A DNA stretch of 64,000 nucleotides, from assembly GCF_902635505.1 (NCBI RefSeq), contig NC_045429.1, positions 464,335,359-464,399,358 of the forward strand, given 5' to 3'. Shown piece after piece: positions 1-10,829 of the stretch; the first letter of the stretch is position 1; the number at the start of each line of letters is the position of its first letter. The stretch comes from Sarcophilus harrisii (lineage: Eukaryota > Chordata > Mammalia > Dasyuromorphia > Dasyuridae). The notes under the pieces were generated by a model, which had not been told where the DNA came from, did no database searches, and saw only the letters and a program-made list of their open reading frames with translations. A program made the translations under genes and the position numbers.

Positions 1-780
1 CTCCACTTCACACCGAGGCCCCCCCCCCCCACCCCGGAGCCAGAATAACGAGGAGGCTCATCTTTTGTTCTACCCCCTACGGGCGGGGCCTCATTAATTC
101 GCGCAGTGCCCCGAATACAGCAGGGCTTCAGGAGGCTCCTCCCTCACCTTTCCCAGCCGGCTCTGCCCAAGGGCCGGCTCTGCCCAAGGGCCGGCTCTGC
201 CCAAGGGCCGGCTCTGCCCAAGGGCCGGCTCTGCCCAAGGGCCGGCTCTGCCCAAGGGCCGGCTCTGCCCAAGGGCCGGCTCTGCCCAAGGGCCGGCACC
301 GCCCGCTCGGTCCCCGACTCCCCTCCTTCCCCCCTCCCCGCCCCCCGCCCAAACGTCCCTCTGCAGAAGAGGCCACCAGGCCCTGTGGGGCTGCAGGATG
401 AAGAACGAAGGCGGGGACTCGGGGACTCTGCGCAGCCCCCGCCCGGACCTTGACTCCCCCCTCTCTCACCCAGGCTCAGGCTCCTCCACAGCTGCTTCGA
501 GGCCGGGCGGGAAAGCAGAGCGAGCGACCGTGGGCATGCGCCGTGCCCCTCCCGCAGCACGTGACCACGACCCGCCCGGACTCCGGCCCCGCTTCTGTGG
601 CCTCTCTCGTGACTTTCTCTGCGCCTGCGAGTGGGAGCATGAAAGCGCGCCTTCCCCTCGAGGCCAGGTCTTTATTAGAATAACGGCTGCCGAGCTTCCG
701 GTCTTCTACGATGCCCTTGGGCACAGTTTGAACCCGAGTGTAGAACTTTAATTCATCTCCTAAAATTCCGCCTTAGAAGA
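1..780. promoter_or_regulatory. CpG-rich, promoter-like region at the window edge
   Basis: This stretch is GC-rich and dense in CpG, unlike the AT-rich repeats that follow. It contains an NRF1-like GCATGCGCC at 534-542 and a CACGTGAC E-box at 558-565, both common in CpG-island promoters. No exon or conserved reading frame was recognised; the open frames here are by-products of the GC-rich tandem repeat. In human the KRTAP12 side of the cluster borders UBE2G2, so a neighbour's promoter is possible. That link is inference, and no UBE2G2 coding start was found. Confidence 0.5.
157..299. repeat. 17-bp tandem repeat, eight copies
   Basis: The unit CCGGCTCTGCCCAAGGG is repeated eight times from 157 to 292 with no visible divergence, followed by a partial copy. 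The unit is not a multiple of three, so the frames across it are not meaningful. The uniformity suggests recent expansion inside the CpG-rich region. Confidence 0.95.
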
Positions 781-814
781 ATCTTCCCTATGATCTAGAG
801 CTACCGAGATCTTC

Positions 815-1046
815 GTGGACCCCCTCTTGTCCTTCTTTAGCCGTTTCCCCCCCTCCCCTTCCTTTCTCCCTCTCCCTTCCCTCTCCCCTTCCCTTCTCCC
901 TCTTCCCCTTCCCTTTCCTTTTTCTCCCTCCCTCCCCCTTCTTTCCCTTTTCCTCTTTTCCCTTCCCTTTCACCCCCCCCTTCCCGTTCTGTCCTCCTCC
1001 CCCTCCTATCCCTCCCCTCTGCTCTTCCCTTCCCTCCTTCCAGGCT

Positions 1047-1112
<66 letters not shown>

Positions 1113-1132
1113 GTCTCTCTCTGTCTCTCTCT
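815..1132. repeat. Pyrimidine-rich tract ending in (CT)n
   Basis: The plus strand is almost entirely C and T. From 815 to about 1040 it is irregular TCCCT-type sequence, and from about 1048 to 1132 it is a (TC)n microsatellite with a few GT interruptions. It lies directly against the 3' end of an L1 copy. The frames it opens on both strands are low-complexity artefacts. Confidence 0.9.
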
Positions 1133-1135
1133 TAA

Positions 1136-1835
1136 TAATTAATTATAACTTATTATTGACAGAACCTATGCCTGGGTCATTTTTTACAACACTATCCCTT
1201 GCACTCACTTCTCCTCCCTCCCTTCACCCCCTCCCCCAGATGGTAAGCAGAGCTATACATGTTAAATATGTCACAGTATATCCTAGATACAATGTATGTG
1301 TGCAGAACTGAACAGTTTTCTTGTTGCATAGGAAGAGTTGGATTCAGAAGGTAAAAATAACCCGGGAGGAAAAACCAAAATGCAAGCAGTTTACATTCAT
1401 TTCCTAGTGTTCTTTCTTTGGGTGTAGCTGCTTCTGTCCATCATTGATCAATTGAAACGGAGGTAGATCTTGTCTTTGTTAAAGAAATCCACTTCCATCA
1501 GAATACATCCTCATATAGTATGTTGTTGAGGTATATGATGATCTGCTCATTTCACTCGGCATCAGTTCATGTCTCTCTGTATTCTTGCTGGTCGTTTCTT
1601 ACAGAACAATAATATTCTATAACATTCATATGCCACAATTTACTCAACCATTCTTCAATTGATGGGCATCCATTCATTTTCAGCTTCTGGCCACTACAAA
1701 CAGGGCTGCCACAAACATTTTGGCACATACTGGTCCCTTTCCCTTCTTTAGTATTTCTTTGGGATATACAGGCCCCTCAGAGGTGGTTTAATTTGGATTT
1801 CTTTAATCAATAATGACTTAGATCATTTTTTTATA
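1136..1835 (-). mobile_element. L1 3' end, minus strand, internally deleted
   Basis: The sequence from TATTGACAGAACC onward matches, region by region, the L1 3' end at 58976-60303 of this window: the 3' untranslated part, then the antisense of the ORF2 C-terminus. Around 1770 the alignment jumps, so an internal piece of ORF2 is missing. It is a truncated, non-functional copy. Confidence 0.8.
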
Positions 1836-2470
1836 TAACTATATTTTTAAAATCCTAATTTATTAATTTATTTGAATACTTTGAGTTCCAAATTCTCTTC
1901 TTCCCTCCCACCCCTTCCCCTACCCACTGAAAAGGGAAAATGATTTAAATTATTCATGTGAAATCATGGAAAGTTTGTTCATATCAGCTGCATTTCCAAA
2001 AAAGTGAATAAAATAGAGTGAAAAAAATCTCACATCAGTTTGCACTGAGTATTAGTTCTCTCCCTCTGGAGGTGGGCAGAATTTTTCATCATGAGTTCTT
2101 TGGAACTGTTTTTAATCACTGTATTGATCAGAATAGTCAAGTTTTTCATAGTTATCATCCTTAAAATGCTACTGTTACTGTGTACAATGATCTTCTGTTT
2201 TTGCTCTTTTCACTTCACATATAAGTTTATATAGGTGTTGCCACATCATTCTGAAACTGCCCCCCCCCCCCATCATTTCTCTTAGTATTCTATCACGATC
2301 ATACGCTACAACTTGTCATTCTCCATTAATGAGCATCCCTTCAAGGTCCAATTCTTTGCCACCACAAAAAAAGTTGCAACAAGTATTTTTGGATCCTTTT
2401 CCATGTGTCACCTTCCCATATAGGAATGCAAAGAGTTGAATTTTATTGAGTTCCTTATGATTTATTTTTC
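1836..2470 (-). mobile_element. Older L1 3' fragment, minus strand
   Basis: This has the composition and order of a marsupial L1 3' end read backwards: T-rich start, a run like GAGTTCCAAATTCTC, then antisense of the last part of ORF2 including the region resembling CATTAATGAGCATCCCTTCA. It is much more diverged than the copy to its left and has no usable frame. Confidence 0.55.
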
Positions 2471-2504
2471 ATGTTTAACTTTTCAGAGTCTTGTGGTAAT
2501 TGGG

Positions 2505-3108
2505 TTGTTTAAATCTGGTTTCAGACATTTACTAGCCATGTGACTGTGGGCAAGTCACTTACCCTTGTTTGTCTTAGTTTCACCTACAAAATGAGCGAGG
2601 GAAGGAAATGGCAAATCACTTCAGTGTAATTGCTGAGAAACTCCAAAAGGGTCACAAATCTGACCCGGTTTCTCCAATTGTCCTATTTAGTTACTCTGCC
2701 TCAGGTTATAACCTTTTCTTCTTAATGTTCGATGAGATAAAGGTTTTAAATCTTTAGGCTATAATCATTCCTTCTTAATGTTTGACAGGATAAAGGTCTA
2801 TCCATTTTAGACATTATTAGAATATCAGTAACCCCTCCAGTACCTCCCTCCATTGTGTCATCCTAGGTGCCTCCCCCCATTAGGTTATTCCCATCCAGGT
2901 ACCTCCCCCATTATGTCATTGTTCTTGTTACCCTATAAAAAATCTTGCTGTCAATACTCAGTGCTGGATTCTTTGAGATAATAGTCTCATTTAACCCTGG
3001 CATCAACCATGGATCCATTTGGTCCCAGTATACCTCTCCATTTAATAAACTATTAAATTGTTCTCTTAAAAAAAAAGAGTTGGATATGATTAAAAAATAA
3101 ATGACAAC
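2505..3108 (+). mobile_element. tRNA-type SINE split by an LTR-like insertion
   Basis: 2505-2659 reads as a marsupial SINE of the MIR/MAR type (TTACTAGCCATGTGACTGTG, then a GGGCAAGTCACTTAC block). Its 3' end, AGAGTTGGATATGATTAAA, is not reached until about 3076-3108. The intervening 400 bp are foreign and look like an LTR. The host SINE is therefore older than the insert. The outer edges are approximate. Confidence 0.5.
2662..3067 (+). mobile_element. Possible solo LTR inside a SINE
   Basis: The insert carries a TATAAAA box at 2934-2940 and an AATAAA signal at 3044-3049 in the same orientation about 110 bp apart, the arrangement of a retroviral LTR promoter and R region. No internal retroviral genes are present. 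Terminal TG/CA and target duplications are not clear, so family and exact ends are uncertain. It is a fossil. Confidence 0.35.
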
Positions 3109-3324
3109 TGAGTCTTGTGTTTGAAGGTAAACTTTTCTATCCAACTCAGGTCTTTTCATCAGGAATGCTTGAAAGCCCTCTATTTTACTATCTATAATTT
3201 TCTCTCCTGAAGGATTATATTTTTTTGCTGGGTAGATTGTTCTTGGTTGTAACCCCAGTTCCTTTGTCTTCTAGAATATTATATTCCAAGCCCTCCAATA
3301 TTTAACATGGATAGTACTAAATCT

Positions 3325-3486
3325 TTTTTTTTTTTTTTTTTTTTTTGCTAAGGCAATTGGGGTTAAGGGACTTGTCTAGGGTCACACAGCTAGGAAGTGT
3401 TAAGTGTCTGAGGCCAGATTTGAACTCAGGACCTCCTGACTTCAGGACTGGTTCTCTATCTGCTGCACCACCTGGCTGCCCCCAAA
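3325..3486 (-). mobile_element. Full-length tRNA-derived marsupial SINE, minus strand
   Basis: The element starts with a poly(T) run (poly(A) of the SINE) and continues with GGGTCACACAGCTAGGAAG, a CAGGACCTCCTGACTTCAG block and a CACCTGGCTGCCCCC end. Read on the minus strand this is the common marsupial SINE that begins GGGGGCAGCCAGGTGG. It lies within older L1 sequence. Confidence 0.8.
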
Positions 3487-5340
3487 GTACTAAATCTTGT
3501 GTGAGCCTGATGGTTAGTACAATATCTGAATTCATTCTTACTAGCTGCTTGCAAGATCTTCTCCTTGACCAGGAAGTTCTCGAATTTGTCTGTGATATCC
3601 CTGGAAATTTTCATTTAGGAATTTCTTTCAGGAGTTGATTGGTGGATTTTTAAAAATTTCTGCTTTGGCCTTGGATATAAATATTGGGTAGGGTTTTTTT
3701 TTTGAAATTTCTTGTAATATAAAGTCTAGACTTTTTTTTTTTTTTTTTTTTTGGTCATGGCTTTCAGGTCGTCTAATAATCCTTAAATTATTTCTCTCTG
3801 ATCTACTTTCCAGAACAGTTGTTTTTCTGATGAGATAATTCACGTATTTTTTTTTTTTATTCTTTTGACTTTGTTTTATTATCTTGTTATCTTAGGGAAG
3901 TCACTGGCTTTCATTTGCCCAATTCCAATTTTTTATAGAATTATTTTATTCACTCAGTATTTGTATTTCTTTTTTTCTATTTGGCCAATTCTGTTTTTAA
4001 AGAAATTTTCTTGAATGAATTTTTGTGCTTTTTAAAAAAAGCATTAGGACAATTCTATTTTTGAAGGTGTTCCTTTTTATAGTATTTTTGTCCCTCCTTT
4101 ACCAAGCTGTTCATTCTCTTTTCATAATTGTCTTGCATCTCTCATTTTTCTTCCCATGTTTGGGGGTTTCTGACTCGATCTTTACTGTCTCTGCGGTAGC
4201 TTTTTATGGTCAAATTCTTTTTTGTTGTTGTTGTTTGCTCATTTTCCCAGTCTATTCCTTGACTTTGAACTTGATGTTAAAGTTGGGCTCTGCTTAGCTG
4301 GGGGTTAGGGAGGCACTGTCCCAAGCTTCAGGTTTTTTCATGTTGCTGTTTTCAGAAGTAGTTCCAGAGTATCTACAAATTTTCAGTGCTTCCAAGGTTC
4401 TGATCTCCCTGAGGAGTCAGGGATGGCATGACCACCTAACCCTAATATATATGTTTGGAGAAAGAATGGCCCCCACCTACTCTTTGTGCAAATCCTGATG
4501 TGTTGTATAGGAAATGATGATTTTGGTGGGTGGAGGCAGGAAGAGAGGTGGAGAGAGAGACTGCTGGCTGGCTTCTTGTTGTGGACATTGCTATCGCGAT
4601 CCCCCTTTACCTTCGATCCCCCTTCTCCTCTACTGAGAATAAAGATTGAAGATTTTTCCTTAACCTGAATTCTTGACTCTGGCTGATTTTAAAATACGCG
4701 GTCATCACACAAGATGATGTGATTTGGGAAATGGTGTGTTCTCTCCTGGTCTATATTCTGCTTTTTATCCAGGAAAGGTCCCTGCTCCCCTACAGCCACA
4801 AGTGCTAGTGCCCCTCTTCATCCTGGACCTGTGACCAGGACTTTTGCTCTCCTGTAGCCATAAGAAGTAATGTTTTTCTTTGCCTTGTAACTGGGACCTG
4901 TTCCTCTGCTCCCCTATGACTGACCTTGGGCACTTCCCTCTACCCCAGAACTATCACCCAGAGCTGTGGCCAGTCAGTGCCAGCTGTACCCAGTGCCAGG
5001 GAAGGGTCCCCTGTAATCTCTTTCTTACCAATTGTCCTACTCTCTTACTGTTTCTGAACTTGCTGCTGCTGCTGCTGCTACATTTTGAAGCCCATTACCA
5101 GTGCTGCCTCAGCTGGCTTTCTGGGTCAGTCCCTGCTCTGGTATGGCATAGCTCTTCTGTTGACAATCCTAAATCGTCTTGAGCTGGAAAATGTATCACC
5201 TTGACCTTTTGTTGGCTCTGCCACTCCAAAATTTTATTTGAGGGTTATTATAAAGTTGTTTGGAGGGAAATATTATAAGAATTTGGGTGAGTTACTGTTT
5301 CTACTTTGCCATTGTGGCTCCCCCTGTCCTGATTTACTTT
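3487..5340 (-). mobile_element. L1 5' half (5'UTR and ORF1 region), minus strand
   Basis: On the minus strand 4710-5340 resembles the marsupial L1 5' untranslated region, which ends near the block CTACTTTGCCATTGTGGCTC on the plus strand. 3487-4330 resembles the ORF1 coiled-coil region, rich in Lys/Glu/Asn codons in antisense. An LTR-like element (4452-4709) interrupts it. Frames are broken by many stops. The assignment rests on recalled family consensus, and subregion borders are approximate. Confidence 0.5.
4452..4709 (+). mobile_element. Short solo-LTR-like element
   Basis: About 258 bp starting TGTTTGGAG and ending CATCACA. It has a GAGAATAAAGATTG polyadenylation-type block near 4635-4650, followed by a U5-like tail. 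It interrupts the L1 5' untranslated region. No internal retroviral sequence is present. Terminal boundaries are provisional and no target duplication was identified. Confidence 0.4.
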
Positions 5341-5389
5341 AAAATTTAACTCCTCCTACTTATTAATGCCAGATTTCACCTTGCATTAA

Positions 5390-5545
5390 TTTTGTGTATG
5401 TTTACATGTATTGTCTTTGTTGATAAAATGGAAGTTCCCTAAGGCAGGGATTATTGAACCACTTTTTGTTTTTGTTTTGTGGTTAGCATAGGATCTGGTC
5501 CATAAGTGGGGCTCAATAAATGCTTGTATATTGATTGATCATATA
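5390..5545 (+). mobile_element. L2 3' end fragment
   Basis: The block AGTTCCCTAAGGCAGGGA, a GCATAGGATCTGGTCC block and the CAATAAATGCTTGTATATTG tail follow the order of the ancient L2 3' end. The region from here to 6066 contains only a T-rich stretch and no recognised gene. Confidence 0.65.
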
Positions 5546-6118
5546 CCTTTTGACCACATTATTACTTCCTCATCTGGGGGTAATATAGAAGTTTTTTTTT
5601 TTTTGTGGAAAGAGGTTTAGAGTGCATTCCAATGAAATAAAAAAAAATTATAACAGATATATTAAAAGCATCATCACATATTTTTTAGGATATTATTACC
5701 AGTTTTTGCATGCTATAATAGGGAGGAGAACTGTTCTTAAGTGGAGAGTATTAAGAGGATTGAGGTTTTCGATAATTGTCTTCCTATAAGTTTTAAGAAA
5801 ATCACCTGCTAGAATGATACATCTCTTTTGTGTGCCCAGAAAAAGCCTCAGAATTGATTGAAGAAGCCGACCCCAGTGATCCATGAATAGTAGCTCTTTA
5901 AGATGACAGTGCCTTTCACCCACTTCCTGCCCTACTCAATAATGGAAGAAAACATGGGACTCTTGGAGTACACTTTGCTTCCATTATGTGCTTTCCCTCG
6001 AGGACCCACATTGGCAGCATGTGAAGAGAAAAACTGAAAAGTAAAGGAAGAACTTTAGAATTTATAGAAGTGAAAGCAAAGAATGAGAAGTAGACATGTA
6101 TATGGCAGATCCCACTGA

Positions 6119-6124
6119 TTTATT
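6119..6124 (-). terminator. Polyadenylation signal of the KRTAP12-like gene at 6452
   Basis: AATAAA on the minus strand (TTTATT on plus), about 330 bp past the stop codon. The same signal in the same context is at 15734-15739 for the duplicate gene. Confidence 0.6.
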
Positions 6125-6451
6125 AGTTCAACCTTGCTTCTGACCAAGGCTGATTCCAACAGCAAACATCCAATGGGATGGCCTTTTGAGAGAAGATCCA
6201 CCCTCAGGCAAAGTGGACAATGAGCAGAGCCAAAGTATCTACAGTGAGGATCTTTGTTCTGTGGGTCACAGGGGAGGGGGATGGGGGAAATGGAAGCTCC
6301 TGTTGACTGGATCCATAGCCCTGCTTTGTGTGGCCAGGGAAAGCTTACAGAGTTCTAGGGGATCTGCAGAGCTGTGGCCACAATGACCCAGGTCAGGGGG
6401 CTCCAGTCTCATCTGGACTCTGAGTGGATGGCTTGGAGGACTCACTCCTGC

Positions 6452-6973
6452 TCAGCAGCTGCAGGAAGGGGCACAGGTGGGTCTGCAGATCAAGGTTGTA
6501 TAGGAAACTGGTTGGCAGCAGGAGACCTGGCAGGAGGGGAACCCACAGGTCACAGGTTTGCAGCGGACAGGCACGCACACAGCAGGTTTGCAGCAGACAG
6601 GCACGCAGCAGGCAGACTGGCAGGGGCTGGACACACAGCAGCTGGATTGGCAGGGGCTGGACACACAGCAAGAGGGGCTACATGGACTAGCCTGGCAGCA
6701 GCTGGACTGGCAGGGGCTGGACACACAAGAGGGGCTGCAGGGACTAGCCTGGCAGCAGCTGGACTGGCAAGGGCTGGACACGCAACAGGAGGGGGAACAG
6801 CTTCCAGCTCCACAGACTGCCTGGCAGCTGGTCACCACAGGGCACGCTGGGCGGCACAGCAGGGTCACATAGGAGGCCGGGCGGCAGCAAGGACGGACAC
6901 AGCAGACGGGCTTGCAGCACACGGGCACGGAGCAGGTTGGCTGGCAGCCAGAGGAGCAGCTGGTGTGGCACAT
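6452..6973 (-). CDS. KRTAP12-like: Keratin-associated protein 12-like, 173 aa
   Basis: Single-exon gene for a high-sulfur hair matrix protein, expected to crosslink keratin intermediate filaments in the hair cortex through disulfides. The protein starts MCHTSCSSGCQPTCS, the hallmark KRTAP12 N-terminus, and continues with [14 protein letters not shown]. It then has four CVSSPCQ motifs in a 20-residue Cys/Ser/Pro/Gln repeat, two CCKP-V-C decapeptides, and ends in a CRPTCAPSCSC tail. The start is the only ATG giving this N-terminus; TATAAAA lies at 7055-7061 on the minus strand, 82 bp upstream. The frame is intact. Human KRTAP12 proteins are shorter (about 100-150 residues), the difference lying in the CVSSPCQ repeats. 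Orthology to one human member cannot be assigned. Confidence 0.9.
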   Translation of the reverse strand: MCHTSCSSGCQPTCSVPVCCKPVCCVRPCCRPASYVTLLCRPACPVVTSCQAVCGAGSCSPSCCVSSPCQSSCCQASPCSPSCVSSPCQSSCCQASPCSPSCCVSSPCQSSCCVSSPCQSACCVPVCCKPAVCVPVRCKPVTCGFPSCQVSCCQPVSYTTLICRPTCAPSCSC

Positions 6974-7054
6974 GGTGGGTGGATGGATGGTTTTTTTCAG
7001 GAGAGGAGCAGAGGAGGAGGGATGGGTTTGAAGTGCTCCTTCTCTGCTTAAGGC

Positions 7055-7061
7055 TTTTATA
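7055..7061 (-). promoter_or_regulatory. TATA box of the KRTAP12-like gene at 6452
   Basis: TATAAAA on the minus strand, followed by the GCCTT segment that recurs after the TATA box of the other KRTAP12-like genes of this window. Confidence 0.75.
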
Positions 7062-7419
7062 CTCCTCTGGAGAATGTCCCATCCACAGAGTGGCTTTCCT
7101 TCCTTCTTGGTGTTTTCTCCATGTTCTCTCCCAACACCTTATGACCCTGCTGTATAACTTCCTATGAGAGTTGACTCAGATAACCTGCACTGACTCTTGA
7201 GCATAATTTGTGCCTCCATCTCTCAGCCTTCATTTCCTGGGGAAAGGGATATCTTGTATCCATACAACATATTTGTATACTGCTTGTAAGAAATGGGTGA
7301 ACTATTTTTAAAAAATGAAGTCCTTGCAATCTAAAAGAATCTAAAGGCACATCTAATGGGTATGATTTTAACATGTCACCAATTCTCTCTCAAACTGACC
7401 CTTATCCTCTTTTTAAACA

Positions 7420-8235
7420 ATCCAACTTCTTCATTTTGTTTGTTTTTTCCATGATCAGATGTTTATTTTTTCTCTTTCCCTCTTCCTTCCTTCTTGCCCA
7501 TGAGAAAGAGAAAGAAAAGGAAAGAAAAACCCTTATACCATATAATTATACCCAAACCAAACAAATTCCCAAATTTATCAGATTCAAAATATATTTGTCA
7601 TGCTTCATTTTAGTTTGTTCTCTGATTCATCATGAACTCTCTGGGACTATGTTTGCTCATTTAGTTTATCAGAGTTCTTATATCTTAATTGTTTTTATTT
7701 GAAATATTGATACTGTAATACACACCATGCTCCTGTTTCTAGTCATTTCCCTCTGTATCACTTCAAAGCAGTCTTCTTAGGTTTTTTTGAAACTTTCTCT
7801 GTGTTCTACAGCACAATGGTATTCAATCACATCCTATACCACAAGTTATTCCCCAATTAAAGGCACCTTCTTCATTCCCAATTCTTTGTTACCACAAAAA
7901 AGAACTACTAGAAATATTTTTATGGAACTAGAACCCTTTCCTCTTTGTTTGATCTCTTTGCAGTATAGTCCTAATAGTGATATCCCTAGGTCACAGAGCA
8001 TGTATATTTTAATACCTTTGGGCATAGTTCCCCATTGCACAGCTCCACCAAATCTGGTATCAGTGGGCCTGTTTCCCAACAACAATTGTAATTGTCCTTT
8101 TTTTTGGTAATCTTTGCCAAAACTGATGGACCTCAGAGTTGCTTTCAGTTTCCTAATAATTAGTGATTTGGAGCATTTAAAAAAAATATATATATATATA
8201 GCTTGGGTTCTTCCCTTGAGAGCTACCTGTTCATA
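7420..8235 (-). mobile_element. Old L1 3' fragment, minus strand
   Basis: The order of blocks (T-rich 3' region, GTTCTACAGCACAATGGTAT, CACAAGTTATTCCCCAATTA, then antisense of the ORF2 end) follows other L1 copies here but is well diverged. No frame is usable. Confidence 0.55.
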
Positions 8236-9345
8236 ATCAGCAGGGGAATGGCTCTTCTAAATTTGAATCACTTCTTCATAAATCCCATTTGCTCTATTTC
8301 ATTTTGTGTAAGACATCTGACCTCATTGGATTTTATTTTTCACATGTGTAAAATGAGCACTCCAGGTTACACTACCTTGATACCTTCAAACTCTTGGTCT
8401 ATGATCCTGTACTTCCTTATATCCACCCTGATTTCTAGCATACCAGCTGACCATCACTAGAATGAACCTGATATCTTTGCTTTTCCTCCAACTTTCCTTG
8501 TGGGATTCCCCTTCCTATGATAGTATTACAAACTTCTACCTCTCTTAAATCCAGTGTTGCCTTAAAGCCTTGCTTAGATGGACATCAGAGTCATAGTCCC
8601 ATAGTCCCCAATCATCTGTTACATTCTTTTATGCTCCAGATTGCTAGTAAACAATTCTTAATATCCACTCCCACCTTGGCAAGGTGAGCAACAATCTTGT
8701 GGCCATACAGGGTGACCAGAGGAAGTTGTAATTGCTGGGAAAGAGGTTGACCATAGGAGTAAGAGAAATTATTGGACATACTTTTAGAGAGGATCTTGAG
8801 ACTGGTTGAGACAATGGGGGGGGCACTTTTAAATGGTGGACTATTTTCAGAATTGCAGACATATAGAAAAAGGCTCAGGTCCCTTGACTTCCATTGCCTA
8901 CAACAGTCAAGACTATTGAGAGCAGATTCTGCCCAATTCCAAGCTTAAGAACTCTTTTTCTCTCATGTATTCTTTGGATCGTTTTAATTGGTATAAGTTC
9001 TCTGATCACTGTTCGCTGCTTTCTTTGGTAAGGAGATTGATAATGGCCTTTTTATAAATAGCACTTGATGAAAAAGTGCTAAGCCAGTGAGTGTAAACTG
9101 AGAGTTATCTTCCTCCTGGACAGCAATAAGAGGGAAGGGTTGTTGCCCTAGACTAGACATGTCTGAAGTATGGCATAGCAACATGTCTAGCTTAATACCT
9201 TTCTAGAGAAAAGAGAAATCTGCCAACTTGATCCTGGCAACCTCTACCTTCTGAAGTCTGTAAGGCATATTAGAATGGTCCTCTTCCTACTTTGCAAAGG
9301 TGGAACAGATCCCAGATCATACTGTTACTGGCCTCTTTTTATATT
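8236..9345. other. No recognised gene; weak SINE-like traces
   Basis: The only recognisable element is a MIR-like trace at about 8290-8370 (a block resembling CACATGTGTAAAATGAG). The rest appears unique and non-coding. Short open frames show no protein family resemblance. Confidence 0.4.
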
Positions 9346-9420
9346 AGGCACAAAACAGAGATTTTTTAAGTTACAAATTCCTTTTCATTTTTTATAGTAT
9401 TTAATTTTCCACAATTATAT

Positions 9421-9468
<48 letters not shown>

Positions 9469-10045
9469 CAAGATTGTTTTCCCCCAAGTACAAGATTTTG
9501 AGTTCCAAAATTTAATCTCTCCTTCCCCTCCCTTCTTCCTAAAATGGTAGGCAACTTGATATAGGTTGTATATGTGCAATTATGTAGAATTTATTTTCAT
9601 ATTAGTCACAGTTGTAAAGCAGCAGCAGATCAGAAAGAAAAAAATCATGAAAGAAATAAAGGATGTGAAAAAGTACACATCAATTTCCATTCAGAATCCA
9701 TCAGTTTTTTTATATGGTCATGGATAGCACTTTCCATAATGAATCCTTTCTATTTGTCTTGGATCATTATGTTCCTGAGAAAAGCTAAGTCATTTCTAGC
9801 TGATCCCCATACAATGTTGCTAATACTGTGTACAATATTTCCTAGTTCTATTCATTTTGTATCAGTTTATACAAGGCTTTCCGGGTTTTCTGAAATCTTC
9901 CTGTTCAAGATTTCTTAGTGTAAAATACTATTCCAGTACATTCATTTACCATACTTGTTCAATCCTTCCCCAATTGATGGGCATCTCCTCAATTTCCAGT
10001 ATTTTGGTTTGATAGAAAGGGCTACTATAAATATTATTGTGCATG
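9346..10045 (-). mobile_element. L1 3' end, minus strand, with (TA)n tract
   Basis: Antisense L1 3' untranslated region followed by the ORF2 end, recognisable from a CCCCAATTGATGGGCATCTC block near 9970. A (TA)n microsatellite lies at about 9420-9466. The element runs directly into the 3' flank of the KRTAP10-like gene. Confidence 0.6.
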
Positions 10046-10376
10046 TAAATCCTTTCCCCTATGTGTGTGTGTGGGAGGCATCTGATCTTTTGGCTGGTGT
10101 GATTGGATGTAGTGATGCTGGACACGGGGAAAGATTTTAAGGCGATAGGATGATGGCCTGGAAGGCAGGTGGATGGGAGTGCATGTGGCAGAGTGTGGGT
10201 GGGATGTGTCAGGGCCTGGCTCCTGACAGGGAATGCCGGTCACTTTGGACACTGACTCCTGAGGCCGCGTGGGCTCCGCAGGCTGCCTTGTACAGGTATG
10301 AAACTCCTGCTTTCCCTGCTGGGCCCTAGATAAGGAAACAGGACAAAAGAGAGACCAGAAAAGTGAGTTGATGCCG

Positions 10377-10382
10377 TTTATT
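10377..10382 (-). terminator. Polyadenylation signal of the 10.8-kb KRTAP10-like gene
   Basis: AATAAA on the minus strand in the context GGTAATAAAC, shared with the KRTAP10-like genes at 46.4 and 61.7 kb. Confidence 0.6.
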
Positions 10383-10829
10383 ACCAGGAGGGCAGTGGCC
10401 AGGGCCATCCCCGAGCACTTTGACTTTAGAGAGAGTCTGCCAGGGGCTGCAAGCAGTGGGCCCGGGTGCAGGCATGAGCTTAGAGAGAGCCTGCCAGGGG
10501 GCTGCAAGCGGTGGGGCTGGGTGCGGGCATGAGCTGAGAGAGAGCCTGCCAGGGGGCTGCAAGCGGTGGGGCCGGGTGCACACTGAAGCGGGTGCCGAGG
10601 CTGGGGGCAGCCATGGTGTAGAGGAGGACTGGCATTGGTTCCACTGGCGGAGCTGTTCGCTGTGTCTTGATGTCTGTGCGGTCTCTGCAAGGTGGGATGG
10701 TGGTGGGTGGCTGGTCAGATGCTGAAGCTGATGCCCGGAGAAGGAACCCAGAGGCCCACTGAAGTCGGGCCCGGGGTGGGGGAGAGACAAAGGGCATCAG
10801 CCAGGGGGACAGAGAGCAGCACCCTGTGG

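Larger units (their letters stand above)
6067..7250. repeat. Dispersed segmental duplication, copy 1 (KRTAP12-like unit)
   Basis: This block is closely similar to 15683-16810. Both begin at GTGAAA(G/A)(C/A)AAAGAATGAG and end just after a CATTTCCTGGGG block, so gene, 3' flank, promoter and upstream region were copied together. The flanks on both sides differ. Copy 2 lacks about 60 bp inside the coding repeat. Confidence 0.85.

Noticed and set aside
4025-5182. Hydrophobic small proteins (90-100 codons)
   Set aside because: They lie in antisense L1 5'UTR/ORF1 sequence; T-rich DNA produces Phe/Leu-rich frames by composition.
6374-7051. 225-codon Ala/Gly-rich plus-strand frame opposite the 6.45-kb gene
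   Set aside because: Same reason: antisense of a Cys-rich repeat gene, with its pattern following the CVSSPCQ units.
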